Positions 1 through 10,964 of a stretch of DNA of 64,000 bases are shown here, one piece after another; within the stretch, counting starts at the first letter, position 1; the number at the start of each line of letters is the position of its first letter. The DNA comes from Balanoglossus misakiensis (taxonomy: Eukaryota; Hemichordata), in assembly GCA_040954595.2 (NCBI GenBank), contig CM082590.2:10540001-10604000 (forward strand), given 5' to 3'. The notes beneath the pieces are model-generated. The model was given only the letters and a program-made list of their open reading frames with translations. It was not told the origin of the DNA and did no database searches. The position numbers and the translations under genes were made by a program.

Positions 1-169
1 AGTTGAGTAGTTCACACCCAAACAACTTCATCGTTCTTTTATTTTCAGGACAAAACCTTCCCTTTTTGTTTGTCGTACTGATCTCATGACTGACCCTACA
101 ATTTTTACGAGTGTCCTAGATTTACTTCAATGCACGTCGTTAAGCAGACATGAACTGATGTGTGTTCCC

Positions 170-345
170 ATAGCAACGGCTTGCGAGCCAAGTAACACAA
201 GTCAAGCTTTGTATGAAACTAAGAATAATTGCTGAGTTCTAACAAGAAAATGTAACCTTTGTGCCATTTAACATGGTGTATCATATGTTGTTTGTTTTCT
301 ATGTTTCACATCGTGCCCTCTCATATAAGCGGCTTTATCAGCCAC
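170..345. repeat. Dispersed repeat, copy 1 of 3
   Basis: The stretch from the 'catagcaacggcttg' motif to 'ttgtttgttttctatg' resembles two other places in the window, 45795-45935 and 48600-48730, both inside TEP1 introns. Shared landmarks in order are a CATAGCAAC or GCAACAGGTTGC start, 'caagtcaa', 'gagttnaacaa', 'tttgtgcca' and 'atgtgttgtt'. I see no coding potential or terminal repeats, so the class is unknown. Confidence 0.45.
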
Positions 346-377
346 ACGAGATCTCTCCGTATCTCGCGGAGTTCAGA

Positions 378-583
378 TACTGTAAAACACTTTATTTTCG
401 CGAGCAATAAATTTCCACGAAATACGCGAGAGCCAAAATAGCGTGAAAATAAAAAGTTGCGTAAATTTTTTGAAGATAACGATGCAGTGAATGAAATAAG
501 AGAACGTGAAAATTAATACACGCGAAACAGTGGCCTCTCGATATCACGAAAATTATAATAATTTTAATAAGTGTTTTACAGTA
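378..583. mobile_element. MITE with TACTGTAAAACACTTTATTT terminal repeats, copy 1
   Basis: The left end reads TACTGTAAAACACTTTATTT and the right end carries its inverse (GTGTTTTACAGTA). The inside is rich in 'cgcga' words. A second copy of nearly the same length and sequence lies at 50732-50943 in a TEP1 intron, and its right end keeps more of the inverted repeat. No transposase is encoded, so this is a non-autonomous DNA transposon. A TA target duplication is possible but not proven. Confidence 0.8.
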
Positions 584-703
584 TATGGTACATTCAAAGT
601 GGGTATGCACTCGACAAAACACAGTTTAATGTCTCTGAACAGGTCAGAACATTGCTGAGTTAGATCAGTTTAACCAGTGTGAGTTTCATTCATTATGTTT
701 CAG

Positions 704-880
704 CAGTTCTTTCATGGACTTGACGATTTGTCTGTCCTTAAGAAATCGTTTCACCCACAAAAGCCCGGGTTGACTGACATTCATCTGACATTGGCTTCCA
801 AATACATGCAAAGGAGCTCAACAATAATGACAAAGATCGTGGAGATTGATAACAAATTGAGGGGAAATGGTCACCTCTGA
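704..880 (+). CDS. Possible terminal coding exon of an unidentified gene
   Basis: An acceptor (ttatgtttcag) is followed by an open frame of 58 codons ending in TGA at 878-880. The peptide is charged and helical in look (begins QFFHGLDDLSVLKKSF, ends IDNKLRGNGHL) and reads like the end of a coiled-coil protein, which is why I keep it. An AATAAA lies at 1269-1274. The upstream exons would be left of the window. I do not recognise the family. It could equally be a chance open frame. Confidence 0.35.
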   Translation, partial: QFFHGLDDLSVLKKSFHPQKPGLTDIHLTLASKYMQRSSTIMTKIVEIDNKLRGNGHL

Positions 881-1918
881 GTACTGTGTCTAGAAACCAT
901 TCGTGCATGTATTCATTCATCCTTCCATTTATCGGTTTAATCCCAGACCGATATGTGAGTAAACCTTTGTGCCAATTGTCTGGCCTTGGGACTCACTGCA
1001 GAATGGCAATGCAGCTTGGCCATCGCAATTATAAGCAGAAGTGATTGTTCAATTTGCAACCACCTTCAACAAACACTAGCCTTATAGCCGTTGGTAAACT
1101 GAGATACTGCTCTCGTAATTTTTTATTGTAGGGTGATTTCACCTATATATGCAAATTTCTTGTTGTACGGTATAGTCACCCACGTACGACCTTCGATCAG
1201 TAAAGAGGGGCGTGGTTTTGATAAATGTTAGTGTCGCTGAAATCAAGAGAGTGATAAAGCAGTAGGCTAATAAAAAAAGCGAATAACATGTTGATTGAAG
1301 TGCCGACAAACATCACTACATAGGTATGTGAGTACTTGGAGATTTGGGTTGTGGAGATTTGTATGACATGTCAACGACCGGATCACTTTTACATGTCGTT
1401 TCAGACATTCTGGTATTTGGGTCGCAAGTGTGACCTCGGCCAGTTGCCAATGAAATACGTTTTGTCAGTGTTGGTTGCTAAGGGCGATCGTCTTGTTGTT
1501 CCAGTCACACAATATTCTTGGTGAACGTGTTTCCATTGCAATTAATTGAGTTTTCGTTTCTTCATAACAAGTATGGTTTGGCCTATGCAGATTTGTGTGT
1601 TCAGTTAGTTGATGATGTGTGTATGTCTTTTGAGAGTAATTCTTTGGAGAATGTTGTTCTTTTTAAGTAAATTTCCATGGGTATGGCCTGAATGTACGGT
1701 TGATTTGCATTCCCATCTGTGCAGTGTTGATGCACAGGTGTTCGAGTAGAATACCGTTGTCACGGGGTTTTCACGCCTCTGTTCTGGTCGTCTAAGTTTG
1801 TTCAAGTACGTCACTTTGTTTCATAAGATCACTCTGAGGTCATTCAAGTGTCATTTACCCTTGATCCATTTCTTATTATTCAAGGACCATAACTGCTGAG
1901 TTCCAAATCACTTCAATC

Positions 1919-3125
1919 ATGGCTCGACTGTTCTTGGCTGCTCTGACATGTAAGTAAAATGAAATAAAGAAATCTTGGTTTTTGTGTGTTTCGTCTGATA
2001 AATATCTATCACTGTGCTGTTATGTCACATATGTGAGGATCCAAACTGTTTTCTGTCCGTCTGTCTGTGTGTCTCTCTCTGTCAAGTATATATGTGTATG
2101 TTTGTATGTATGTATGTATATATATATATATATGTATGTCCATATGTCCATGTACGTATGTTCTCAAATACTTGTGTATAATTGAACCTTCTGTTGCTGT
2201 GTAATAAGTAAGGTAATTTTCTCTTTCAACTTCTTGTTATAGTGTTGGTGTGTGTAAGCGGTGTGATGATGCAGGCACCTAGATGTTTGGAGTGTCATTA
2301 TGATTATGCTGTTCCCGGCGATTCGACTGCAGTGTTGGATTGTTTCAACCTTACCAATCCCACCTCTATCGAGCAATCCTGTGGTAGTGATATGGATTAT
2401 ATATGTCAGGTAACTGCTTATAATGAATCCTAGAAGCTGTCTACAATGAAACCTGTGTTAGTGGCCACCTCGACGTGGTTAGTACATAGCACCAGACACA
2501 CTTTGCGTCATTGGATAACATTTCGTACACACTAATTAAAGAATGTGTGTCATCCAATCAGGGCTTGTGTCATATAACACTTTTGAGTTTGTGAGAGAGT
2601 AAAAACTTCTGTTGTCAAAAATCATTGACGGAGTCTAGCTTTAACTTCTATTCTACCAAAACTACTGCTGGTGTGCAAATTTGGTGAAATCTAACTATTA
2701 TAATTGTGTTATTTCTATAATGATTATTATATAATTCTTTATTTATTTATTTATCGAGGTCGTATCACGTTTTAGCTCTGACATGAAGGATTGGCAGAGT
2801 GTTAACAGACGATGTATTGTTCGAGAAAACTGTGTAGGTGGATGTGTCACTCAAGATGATGAAACAGGTAAAGTCTTATGTTCCTTCCACTGTTTTTCTT
2901 TTAATTCTTCGATATCAAATGACATCAGACGTGCTCAGACGGCAGTTACCTTGGCATTCAAATTTCCTAATAATTTGCATTCTTCTATTCCATGTAGAGC
3001 TCTGCACTGAGTGTTGTGATGGTGCTTTTTGTAACACCGGGGACGGAAATGGGGTTAGCGCTTTGACCTTTAACCTCGCGATCCTAATCCTGGCTGTAGG
3101 AACTTCAGTGGTCAAGCTGATATAA
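1919..3125 (+). CDS. GPI-anchored Ly6/uPAR (three-finger) protein
   Basis: Four exons in phase: 1919-1949, 2243-2409, 2759-2867, 2998-3125 (144 aa). All introns are GT-AG. Exon 1 plus the start of exon 2 give a signal peptide (MARLFLAALTLLVCVSG). The mature part starts RCLECHYDY and ends with the Ly6 signature CTECCDGAFCN, followed by a short polar spacer and a hydrophobic tail (LTFNLAILILAVGTSVVKLI) typical of a GPI signal. I count twelve cysteines in the mature part against the usual ten, so one extra disulfide is possible. Ly6 proteins act at the cell surface as ligands, modulators of receptors or septate-junction factors; the specific role here cannot be told. The acceptor of exon 3 (tatcgag) is unusual, but the nearer TTTTAG would give an immediate stop. 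Confidence 0.85.
2088..2165. repeat. TATG/TA microsatellite in intron 1 of the Ly6 gene
   Basis: Runs of 'tgtatgtatg' and 'tatatata' fill part of the first intron. Confidence 0.85.
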
Positions 3126-5352
3126 GCACAGAGGAAGGGTGGCCACAAGAGGGAGTATTATACTTGTATTTTACTTTGTGTTTAGCTGAAGAATTCATTA
3201 AAGCCCCTGTCACTCCAACTTTTGCCTATTTTCTCTCAGTATTTGTGTTTTGTGTATCAACTCTGGTTTACTCTATTTGTTTTTCAACACAGCCCTTTTG
3301 TAGAAATCAGTTTCTTTATTGTTGAAAATTTTATTCAAGTCTGGACTTGAATTCATTTATCAACAATAAACAATGGCTGTTACTTGTGTACAGGCTTTGT
3401 TGGGGAGATAAAGACCGAGAATTTCATGAAACTCCTCAGTAGAACCAGTGCATAACCAGAGCTAATATGTAGAAGGAAAGTACTAACAAAATAGTTAAGT
3501 TAGAGTTACTGGGGCTTTATATACACTGAATTATCTGATAAATGTTTATGGTGTAATTAAAAAGAGTGGGCATAGATAAGATATTCGAAAAGAAGCTGGA
3601 AAACTAATTAATCTTTTGGGGCTGATTTTGAAGATGATATATGTGACAGGGGCGGGTATAACCCCCCACACACGCGAGCATTATGTACATTTTGATTTTT
3701 GTGTGGCTCAAGAATTTATATGCAGTCGAATGTAATACACCCTTCTCATAAGTGTAGTTCCCTCATGCAGACATCATGAATTTCAACTCAAAGCGAGGCC
3801 AATGGGGAAATCCCCTTGATGTGATTGGTCAGTTTTCCCCATTGGCCTCGCTTTGAGTTCAAACTCATGATGTCTGCATGAGGCCGCTGCTAGACTTTTG
3901 AAAAGGGTGTGCACATATTGTCCAAGCCATCTTGTTATGTTTAAGAAGATCATGTGACTGGGTGCTTGAGACAAGTTTGACTATTTTCTTTAAATATTTT
4001 ATATTATTCTACACAGTAACTTTTACCTTTTTTTCATTTCTTTGTTTCTACCTGAAGAAGACTACAAATGTTGTTAAAATTAACAGTAGCTGTAACTTTT
4101 GACGATTACTGTCTTTCATGTTTTGATCAACTGGTTTCTTGTTCTATCCGCAAAATCATGTTTTGATACTAAATATTCTCTTTGTGAATGAAGTACATAT
4201 ACATCGAGAGTGCAGTGTTATTGTTGATGTGTGAATTTTGGTCCGGACTTAAATTCAATCGTAAAACAATAACATATATGATGCTATGAAAAGCTGAGCA
4301 CTAGGTAAACATTTTGTAGATTTGAGAACAAGAATTTCTTGTGGATACACAAATAAATATGAAGAAAATATCAAAAGTCACAACTATTGTTATGTTAAAC
4401 ATTTTCACGAAAGATGCTATCATTAGCTGACATCGGTCATCTTAGATGCGAATTAAAAAAATAGCACATAGATAGGATGTTTGAAAACCTAATTAATCAT
4501 GTATGCAATCTTATTGTCCCTTGCTTCTTGGAGATTCTGCAAAGAACACACTCATATTGTATAATTATGAATTTCAATGACTTTATTTGAATGCAACTGT
4601 ATATCCGAAGCAACAATAACTTTGTGTGGAACAGTAAAATGTTAAGCAAGATCACTAATGAATGTAAAACCAATTATGCATTTGTAATCTGTAATATAAA
4701 CATTTTATACAAAATGCTTTTTTTTAAGTCATTCCAAATGATTGTTGAGCAACACAGAAGAAGGAAATGCGATGTAAAATCCAAAAGTCGAATTAATATG
4801 ACCAGTGCATTTCTTTGCACGGTAGATTTTATCGCTGCGAAGTAGAAATCTTCTCTTTTATCAAACCGTCCTAGCATGCTGCTGTTTAACTGTTAACTAT
4901 TCCAGAAATGGAATTTATCGGTGAAGATTAATTTTGTGGTCAGAAAAACAATTTTAATGTCTTGTTCAACTTCTTGATGCATGGTAAATAGCCAGCAATT
5001 GTGGTACTATATTGTCACCGTCCAATTGATTTTTTTCCAAAACAGACTTTCATCCCTGACCCATAGCTATACATTGGCAAAAACAATGGGATGATTCCTC
5101 CAAATTATCTTCAAATTTGTAAGTGGATTTATCTATCCACATGTTTTATGCATAATTAAAAACCAAAGCAATGGACATTTATCATGTTGTTAAGAAGCAG
5201 AACAAGAAATTAGTGAAAAACATGCAAAAAATACCGAATAAACATCTTGAAGCTACAGCTTCTTTGCACAAATATGATGATGTTAACTTATTTACAGTTT
5301 GTCCAGCCATGAAAGCCTTGTGTTACACAACCTTCTTCTTTTTTTTTTAACC
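3126..5352. other. Intergenic stretch without a recognised gene
   Basis: AT-rich DNA between the Ly6 gene and the tail of the minus-strand HMG/CW gene. An AATAAA at 3365-3370 could end the Ly6 transcript, and a TTTATT at 4582-4587 (AATAAA on the minus strand) could end the HMG/CW transcript. The palindrome at 3761-3883 is the only strong structure. Short open frames here show no domain or splice support. Confidence 0.6.
3761..3883. repeat. Long palindrome (about 48-bp arms), hairpin-type MITE
   Basis: The left arm starts CCTCATGCAGACATCATGA and runs into AAAGCGAGGCCAATGGGGA. The right arm is its near-perfect inverse and ends at GCATGAGG, with about 25 nt between them. Such foldbacks are usually short non-autonomous transposons. 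No coding capacity is seen. Confidence 0.8.
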
Positions 5353-5445
5353 TTAACCTTTTCACCCCTAGGTCCTTGTTTAGAGGTCCAACTTTGTCAT
5401 AGAAAACAATGGGTTTGGATCGTACCATGGTGGTGAAAGGGTTAA
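5353..5445. mobile_element. TTAA-ended short MITE, copy 1
   Basis: Both ends read TTAACC(C)TTTTCACC in inverted orientation, the element is 93 bp long and the ends are TTAA. Inside are the family words 'gaggtccaactttg' and 'accatggtggtgaaaggg'. Other copies are at 19878-19968, 20747-20839, 39791-39885 and 46517-46608, with partial ones at 32487-32538 and 35192-35236. TTAA ends suggest mobilisation by a piggyBac-type transposase, which is inference. Confidence 0.8.
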
Positions 5446-5564
5446 AACATCTCTCAATTTTATCTTTCTGCTTCTGTGTAACTGTATTCAGTCACTGATG
5501 CAATTTAGCCATTACCATGGAAACCAGAAATGTGTGCATGTACAGTTGAGATGAGGACTGCTAT

Positions 5565-8500
5565 TTAGGATCCCTTCTCTATCCACTGCTTCAGTTCTTG
5601 ACAATGCTGTTGCCAATCGTCATGGTAACATGTTTCTGCGTCTTGATCTCCTGTACCGTTACCGATCAATGTAGAATTATCTATCACTATTTCATTGTCC
5701 ACTGTATCATTTCCATAGCAACCGGTATCAGTGAGCCGATCAAATTGGCTGACATTTGAATTCATCGTGCTCACATTGGATTTCAAAGATGATTCTACAA
5801 TCTGTCCTGTGGTATCTTCCGAGTTTTGTTCAATATTTTTCATATTATCAATCTTGGTCTTTTCTTTCTTCAGTTTGCTGTTTTCCACAAGAACTCCAGC
5901 TTCTGTCTCTTTCACACTGACAGTCCCTATCGTTGTGTCAGCGTCGCTATCACTGAGGCTCTCATTGGCTTCTAAAATGTCTCCTGTTGCCAGTCTCCCA
6001 TTCCACATGTCCCAGGAACCAATTCCTGGTGTGCCACCCCCTGTTGCACCAACTAAACCATCATTTGCTGCCACTGTGCCACCCCCTGTTGTAGTAACAT
6101 CTTGCTCGTATGCAATACCTCTTGGTAGGCAATCATTTATTGTTGCTAGGTGACCGCCGATGGTTGCGTGGAAACCATGGTTTCTTTCCAAGCTTTCTTC
6201 ACAAGTTCCTGAGTGACCATCACTTGTGAGGATACAGCATCGCGTGTCCGCATTGGTCATTCTGGACACATTAATCATATTTCTTGCTGTCATGACATTT
6301 CTGTGTTTAGGAACAGCGCCACCAGATGAAGCTTGAACGGGCTTTCCATCAGAACGAACGCGGACATCGATGTCTTCACTCCAGTAAGCCTCAGGAATGA
6401 TGCAATCATTGTAGTGACCGTCAGGATTCATGTAACAATACCTTGGATAAAACAAGCAGAATTAGATGTTGCAAATATTTTGTTGACAAATACTTGAAAG
6501 AACAACACCAGAACTAGTACAAGAACATATTGAAGGAACAATTTCACTTAGTTGATGTGTTTTTTAATTGGACAATGATGTAGAACTCAGTTGAAATTGA
6601 AGACTGATTTGTATCACTTAAAGTTTATTTATCAGAGGCATTTCAAATGAACATGGCTGTAGAAAACCCATTTAACAATTGTTTTCAAAGTCTAGTTATC
6701 TTCAAGACTTTTAGAGTAACATGGATATGCTAAAAAGCATGAACAGATGTTCGTATAATATTATGTTAAACAGTTTTCATACCATCGTTCTGGTAGTCTG
6801 TCAGTGCCTTGGGATGCAGGTAACTTTCTCCACTTGTCGCATGTATCACACTGTACCCATTGGTGTTTTTCAACGCGCGAGGATGTGCCCTTGTCCGTCT
6901 TCTTTCTAAGTTTTCTCTCCTCTCCAATGATGACCGAGTCCTTTATGATATTTGCTGGAGGTTTGATTTTGCTTCGCGAGCGCAGTCGGTTTGGAAGGGG
7001 TTCATTGTCCATGTTGACATCGCTGTATTTCTTGCGGTTGCCGGCGTAGTTCCAATCTGGGAAGTCTTCGCGACGTTGTTTCATCTCTTCGAAAAATTCA
7101 TCACTGAGCGAGAGAAAGGTAGAAGAAAATTTGTTTGCAGAAACTGCTCCTAAACATTAGTTGTGATGATTCACTGTTTGCAAAAGATTTGATGAAACCT
7201 GAACTGCATTGGAAGATCTTGTGGAGTTTGGAAAATTGTGTTTAAACCGTATAAAACCAGCTACTTACGAAAACGGTTTCTTTTCCTCACTTGTCATGCG
7301 TCTCCACTTGGCACCGAGCATACGACTGATCTCGCGATTATCCAAATTCGGGTGTTGCTCAGATATGAACCTCCTCAGACGACAGCTGAACCGAATAAAG
7401 CCATTCTGTGGTCGTCTTGGTTCTGTTTCATTTCCCTTTGCTGCTGGAGTACTTGTGACATCTGTTGACAAATTCAACAGTTATTAAAGTGGAACGTTGT
7501 GATCCGTTTTTGAGCCAATTCGGCGAAATGCGATTAAAAAGTACTATGAAAAACGTTGGTTTCATTCACTTTCACTTACGCATAACAGAGCTACAGCCAG
7601 CCAAAAACTGCGCGAACCCGGAAGTGAGTGACGTCAGCAACTGTTGTCCGCTGCCGACGCGTTGGAGCGAGCCTATGCTTATACACGCCTGCACTCACGC
7701 GACCGACGACGTTAGCATGGCAACATATTCTCGGGTAGTAGGCTACAATTTTGAACCAGAGATTCCCTTCTACGACCAAGCGACTGAATTTTACAGAGGA
7801 CAAAAGTTCGTGCAGTTCTGATCTCCGATGTGTCCCGTTTGTCAAGGCTTACACTTGGTGTGGTTTCAGTGAAACCATAGACCCTAGAGTCTATGGTGAA
7901 ACAGACAATGCTGCAATTAAACAATACCCTCCCTCGTTGTCTCTCCCTCGTTGTCACCTTTTCGAACCACTTTTCTTACAAAAATACTTTGTCACCTTTT
8001 ATGGAGTTGAAGAGAACGAAGGTGCATCGTCCTGCTCTCCAGGTGTAGTACGTCCGTAGTATAATGGAAGCCAATACCATAGTTATTCTATGCATGTTTC
8101 GTCTCTTGAAATGTATTAAAACTGCCCTTTTTAGTTGCTTTCATTTGATAACTATGCGATCGTCAATAAATGGAAATTAAACCCAAATAGGTGTACCAAA
8201 AAACGTGCAGGAAGGATTTAAAACGGTACGTTTATTATTATCAGCGGCAGTTAGAACAACTTTGTATAGGCCTTACGGTTTGTTCATAAACGTCGACATG
8301 CATGGCATCTTGGACATTGCAGGGTCTATGTCTGCACGCATCGACAAATACAATACACGTAGAGCATTGCCTTTGAAAGAAACTTATCCCCGTCGATTTT
8401 CCGAATATGTTTTTAAAGTCATGAACTTGACATTTCGCCATGTCAGATCCGCGCAAAATGTGTCTGTTTATTGGAAATGACACGTCGAACGTGTAAGAGC

Positions 8501-10658
8501 CCTGCGCGTCGACTGCAACGCAAGTTGCTGACGTCACAGTAGTATTTTCAACTCGCGTCTTCTGCTTGCGCAGGAAGTGAAAGTGAATTAACCCATCGGA
8601 ACGTTGCCGTTTTTGACACCCGGTTTGGACTTTGAAGCCCAAAATTGTGGGTGTCGTTCCTCTTTAAGTAATTCTCTCATTTGAAGAAAACATAACTGAT
8701 CTCTATACTCCAGTAATTTCTTTTGGTAGACATGAATAGTTTCTGTGTACATTCCTGCCCATTTGTGCTGTGATTGGTTGAATCAATGTCATGTGAGATA
8801 TGTGTCATTCTGGTGGTAAATACACACAACTGTAAGTGTAATATCAGTTCATACTTTTTAAACTGTTACCTGACTAATTGACTTCCCTGTTTCTTTCCTC
8901 CAATGCTATAATATGTCTTACCTTGTGTGGGGATTGGGCATGGAGAACTGCTTTTTTTGTTCTCGTGTTCTTCCTTGATTTTCTCAACAAGACTTGTCGG
9001 TGTATTATTTTCTTTGTCTCTACTGTCAGGTATCATACCCCTGCCATCATCATCATCACCCGTGGCAACAACATCCACTGCACCTTCAGGGATACTCTTC
9101 GCTCTGTTCCCATCTTCCTCACCATCTGCAACACTGTGACAACTGCCATTCATTTCATTGTATCCCTTTAATGTCAAAGACTCTTCAAGCTTGAGGAGTT
9201 CTCCTCCATTCTTGTCTCCACTAGTCTCACTCTCCATCATCTCATCAAGGGCCTCAACTTCACAACATCCCGTCCGCCCCAAATCTCCATCCTCACTGAG
9301 CAGTCCATCAACGTGGATCTCCTCGCAGTTTTCCATAACGTTTGCCAGCACTGGTTCCGGAATATCCGATATAACTTCATCTTCAGGTAATGTTGGCTTC
9401 GTGTCAGCACAGAGTTTTGTTTCCTCCACTAAGCAGCTGATTTCGGATGCTAACCAATCAATATAATCTGATGCTGTATTGAGGACTGCGACCTGGAGAA
9501 TTAAAGTAACCAGAAAGATTATCGGTGATTCTTCAAGGAGAATAAACCCATATGCAAATTGCAGCATATCACACAAACATTCACAGCAACACATACATAC
9601 ATCCATACATTCATACATCATACATACACACACACACACATACAGACAGACAGACATACATACATACATCATACATACACACACACATACATACAGACAG
9701 ACATACATCATACATACACACACACACACACATACAGACAGACATACATACATCATACATACACACACACACAGACATACATCATACATACACACACACA
9801 GACATACATACATACATACCTTGTTCGTGTTCAGCAGGGGATCGTTTACAGGTAGCACATTCCTTAATCTTTGAAAAGTAGCGTCCATTACAGCGTTGTA
9901 GTCATGCCTACAGATGACAGGGTATATACATGATGACTTATACAGGAAGAAGTTTGTGGAATCAAATCCGTCACCAGTCTAGAAGTACATGTAGATGTAA
10001 CCCAAACCCTTCCCAGATGGTAAGTACCCTGGATTAACAATCTTTGTATCACATTTAAATGTTCCTGTTTATGTCTTCAGATCCTGTTTTAATATACATG
10101 GAAGTAACTACTTGATTTGTAGTTTAATATTCCTACTCATTGATATGAACTTGGCAGTATAGTAGAACATTTTCATTAAATTAATAAGTTTGACTTAAAG
10201 GGGAGGCTTACGGAGATAAACTGTTTGTGTTCTGCTTGAAGGGCATCGTAGTATAGGCCCCTGTCTCTAAAACACCATTCTGGTCAGCTATACCATCACC
10301 AAATGTACAGTTTTCTGCAAGATTTCCTTCCTACAAAAAGTATATTTAAATAGCGATTTTAATACTAGTTTGCAAACAAAAAGATCACATCATCCGGGCC
10401 CTAGAGGGCGCCATCATAGCCATATGGTAAGTTTTATAAAAAAAATAGTTTTGGTTTGATTCATTAAAGAACTTCTAATAGTTCAAGCGCCTTTGAAAAT
10501 CTCAAATACCATGACCAAAACCAGTACAATAAATTTCAGCAGTCTTGAGCAATTTGTGCTGTGCATTATGAGAAATATTGTCTCATTTCCCAACTGACCT
10601 GCGAATTGTTCCTTTGCGAATGATCTTGACTTTCCTTCACAATCGAGTTTACAGACAT
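5565..10658 (-). CDS. HLH, HMG-box and CW zinc-finger nuclear protein (MEIOSIN/BHMG1-like)
   Basis: Seven exons on the minus strand, all in phase: 10658-10599, 10330-10212, 9907-9820, 9492-8922, 7461-7269, 7103-6783, 6441-5565 (742 aa). Residues about 61-115 resemble a helix-loop-helix ([12 protein letters not shown], then [15 protein letters not shown]) but lack the basic DNA-contact part. Residues 295-363 are an HMG box ([20 protein letters not shown]). Residues 426-465 are a CW zinc finger with cysteines 429, 432, 453 and 464 and cage tryptophans 426 and 435; CW domains read methylated histone H3 lysine 4. The HLH+HMG order is that of vertebrate MEIOSIN (BHMG1), partner of STRA8 in meiotic entry; I do not recall a CW finger there. 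The tail is Asn/Gly/Asp-rich. Each exon junction restores the frame, which supports the model. The start is uncertain: the exon at 10826-10964 may add N-terminal residues. Role in germline transcription is inference. Confidence 0.82.
7483..8668. mobile_element. Possible non-autonomous DNA transposon inside the HMG gene intron
   Basis: The two ends of this CpG-richer stretch look like diverged inverted copies: 'ttaaagtggaacg' at the left and the inverse of 'ttaaagaggaacg' at the right, each followed inward by 'attcactttcactt' and then 'gtgacgtcagcaact'. No transposase frame is seen between them. The similarity is partial, so this is tentative. A short palindrome around 7860-7905 (ccatagaccctagagtctatgg) lies inside. 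Confidence 0.35.
9580..9818. repeat. CATA/CACA/CAGA microsatellite in the intron between the two HLH helices
   Basis: Tandem 'cataca', 'cacaca' and 'cagacagacata' words fill the intron and run to within a base or two of the minus-strand donor at 9819. They make long false open frames rich in Tyr/Cys/Val or His/Thr. Confidence 0.95.
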
Positions 10659-10825
10659 CATTGTTCTGGAAATATTATAAATTTAAAAATTTTTGCTATA
10701 AAGATGCATAGTGGTAAACGTTCAAGTGGTTAAGATACCATGAGCCTCTCGTAAAATCAAACACAACCAGGGCAAATACCAAGCAAACGAGACATTACTT
10801 TAGAATTAACCCGTCAGCTTACTAC

Positions 10826-10964
10826 CTCCGCATGTCACGTTCGATTTTGACAGCGACAAAAATTTGTATTTTTTCGATTCGATTCGTTTCCTTGTTCAAT
10901 TCTGCTTCACCGATGCTTTTGCAGAGTGCGTTGGCAGTTTGAGAAATCGTTTTCGTTTGTTTTA
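10826..10964 (-). other. Possible upstream exon of the HMG/CW gene
   Basis: On the minus strand the acceptor 'tttcccttttag' and donor 'cggaggtagta' bound an open 139-nt stretch. Its end phase (AG) joins the next exon as AG|A ACA ATG, in frame with the ATG at 10658. The encoded piece is polar (KQTKTISQTANALCKSIGEA). No in-frame ATG was found further upstream, so it may be partly 5' UTR or need another exon. Confidence 0.4.

Noticed and set aside
5731-6153. 140-codon plus-strand open frame
   Set aside because: Antisense shadow of the last exon of the HMG/CW gene; no splice sites or domain.
8241-8642. 133-codon minus-strand open frame in an HMG gene intron
   Set aside because: Flanking exon phases already match without it, and it overlaps the inverted ends of a possible transposon.
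8866-9888. 340-residue minus-strand open frame with long Cys/Val/Tyr tract
   Set aside because: The tract is a translated CATA/CACA microsatellite lying in an intron; only its two ends are exons of the HMG/CW gene.
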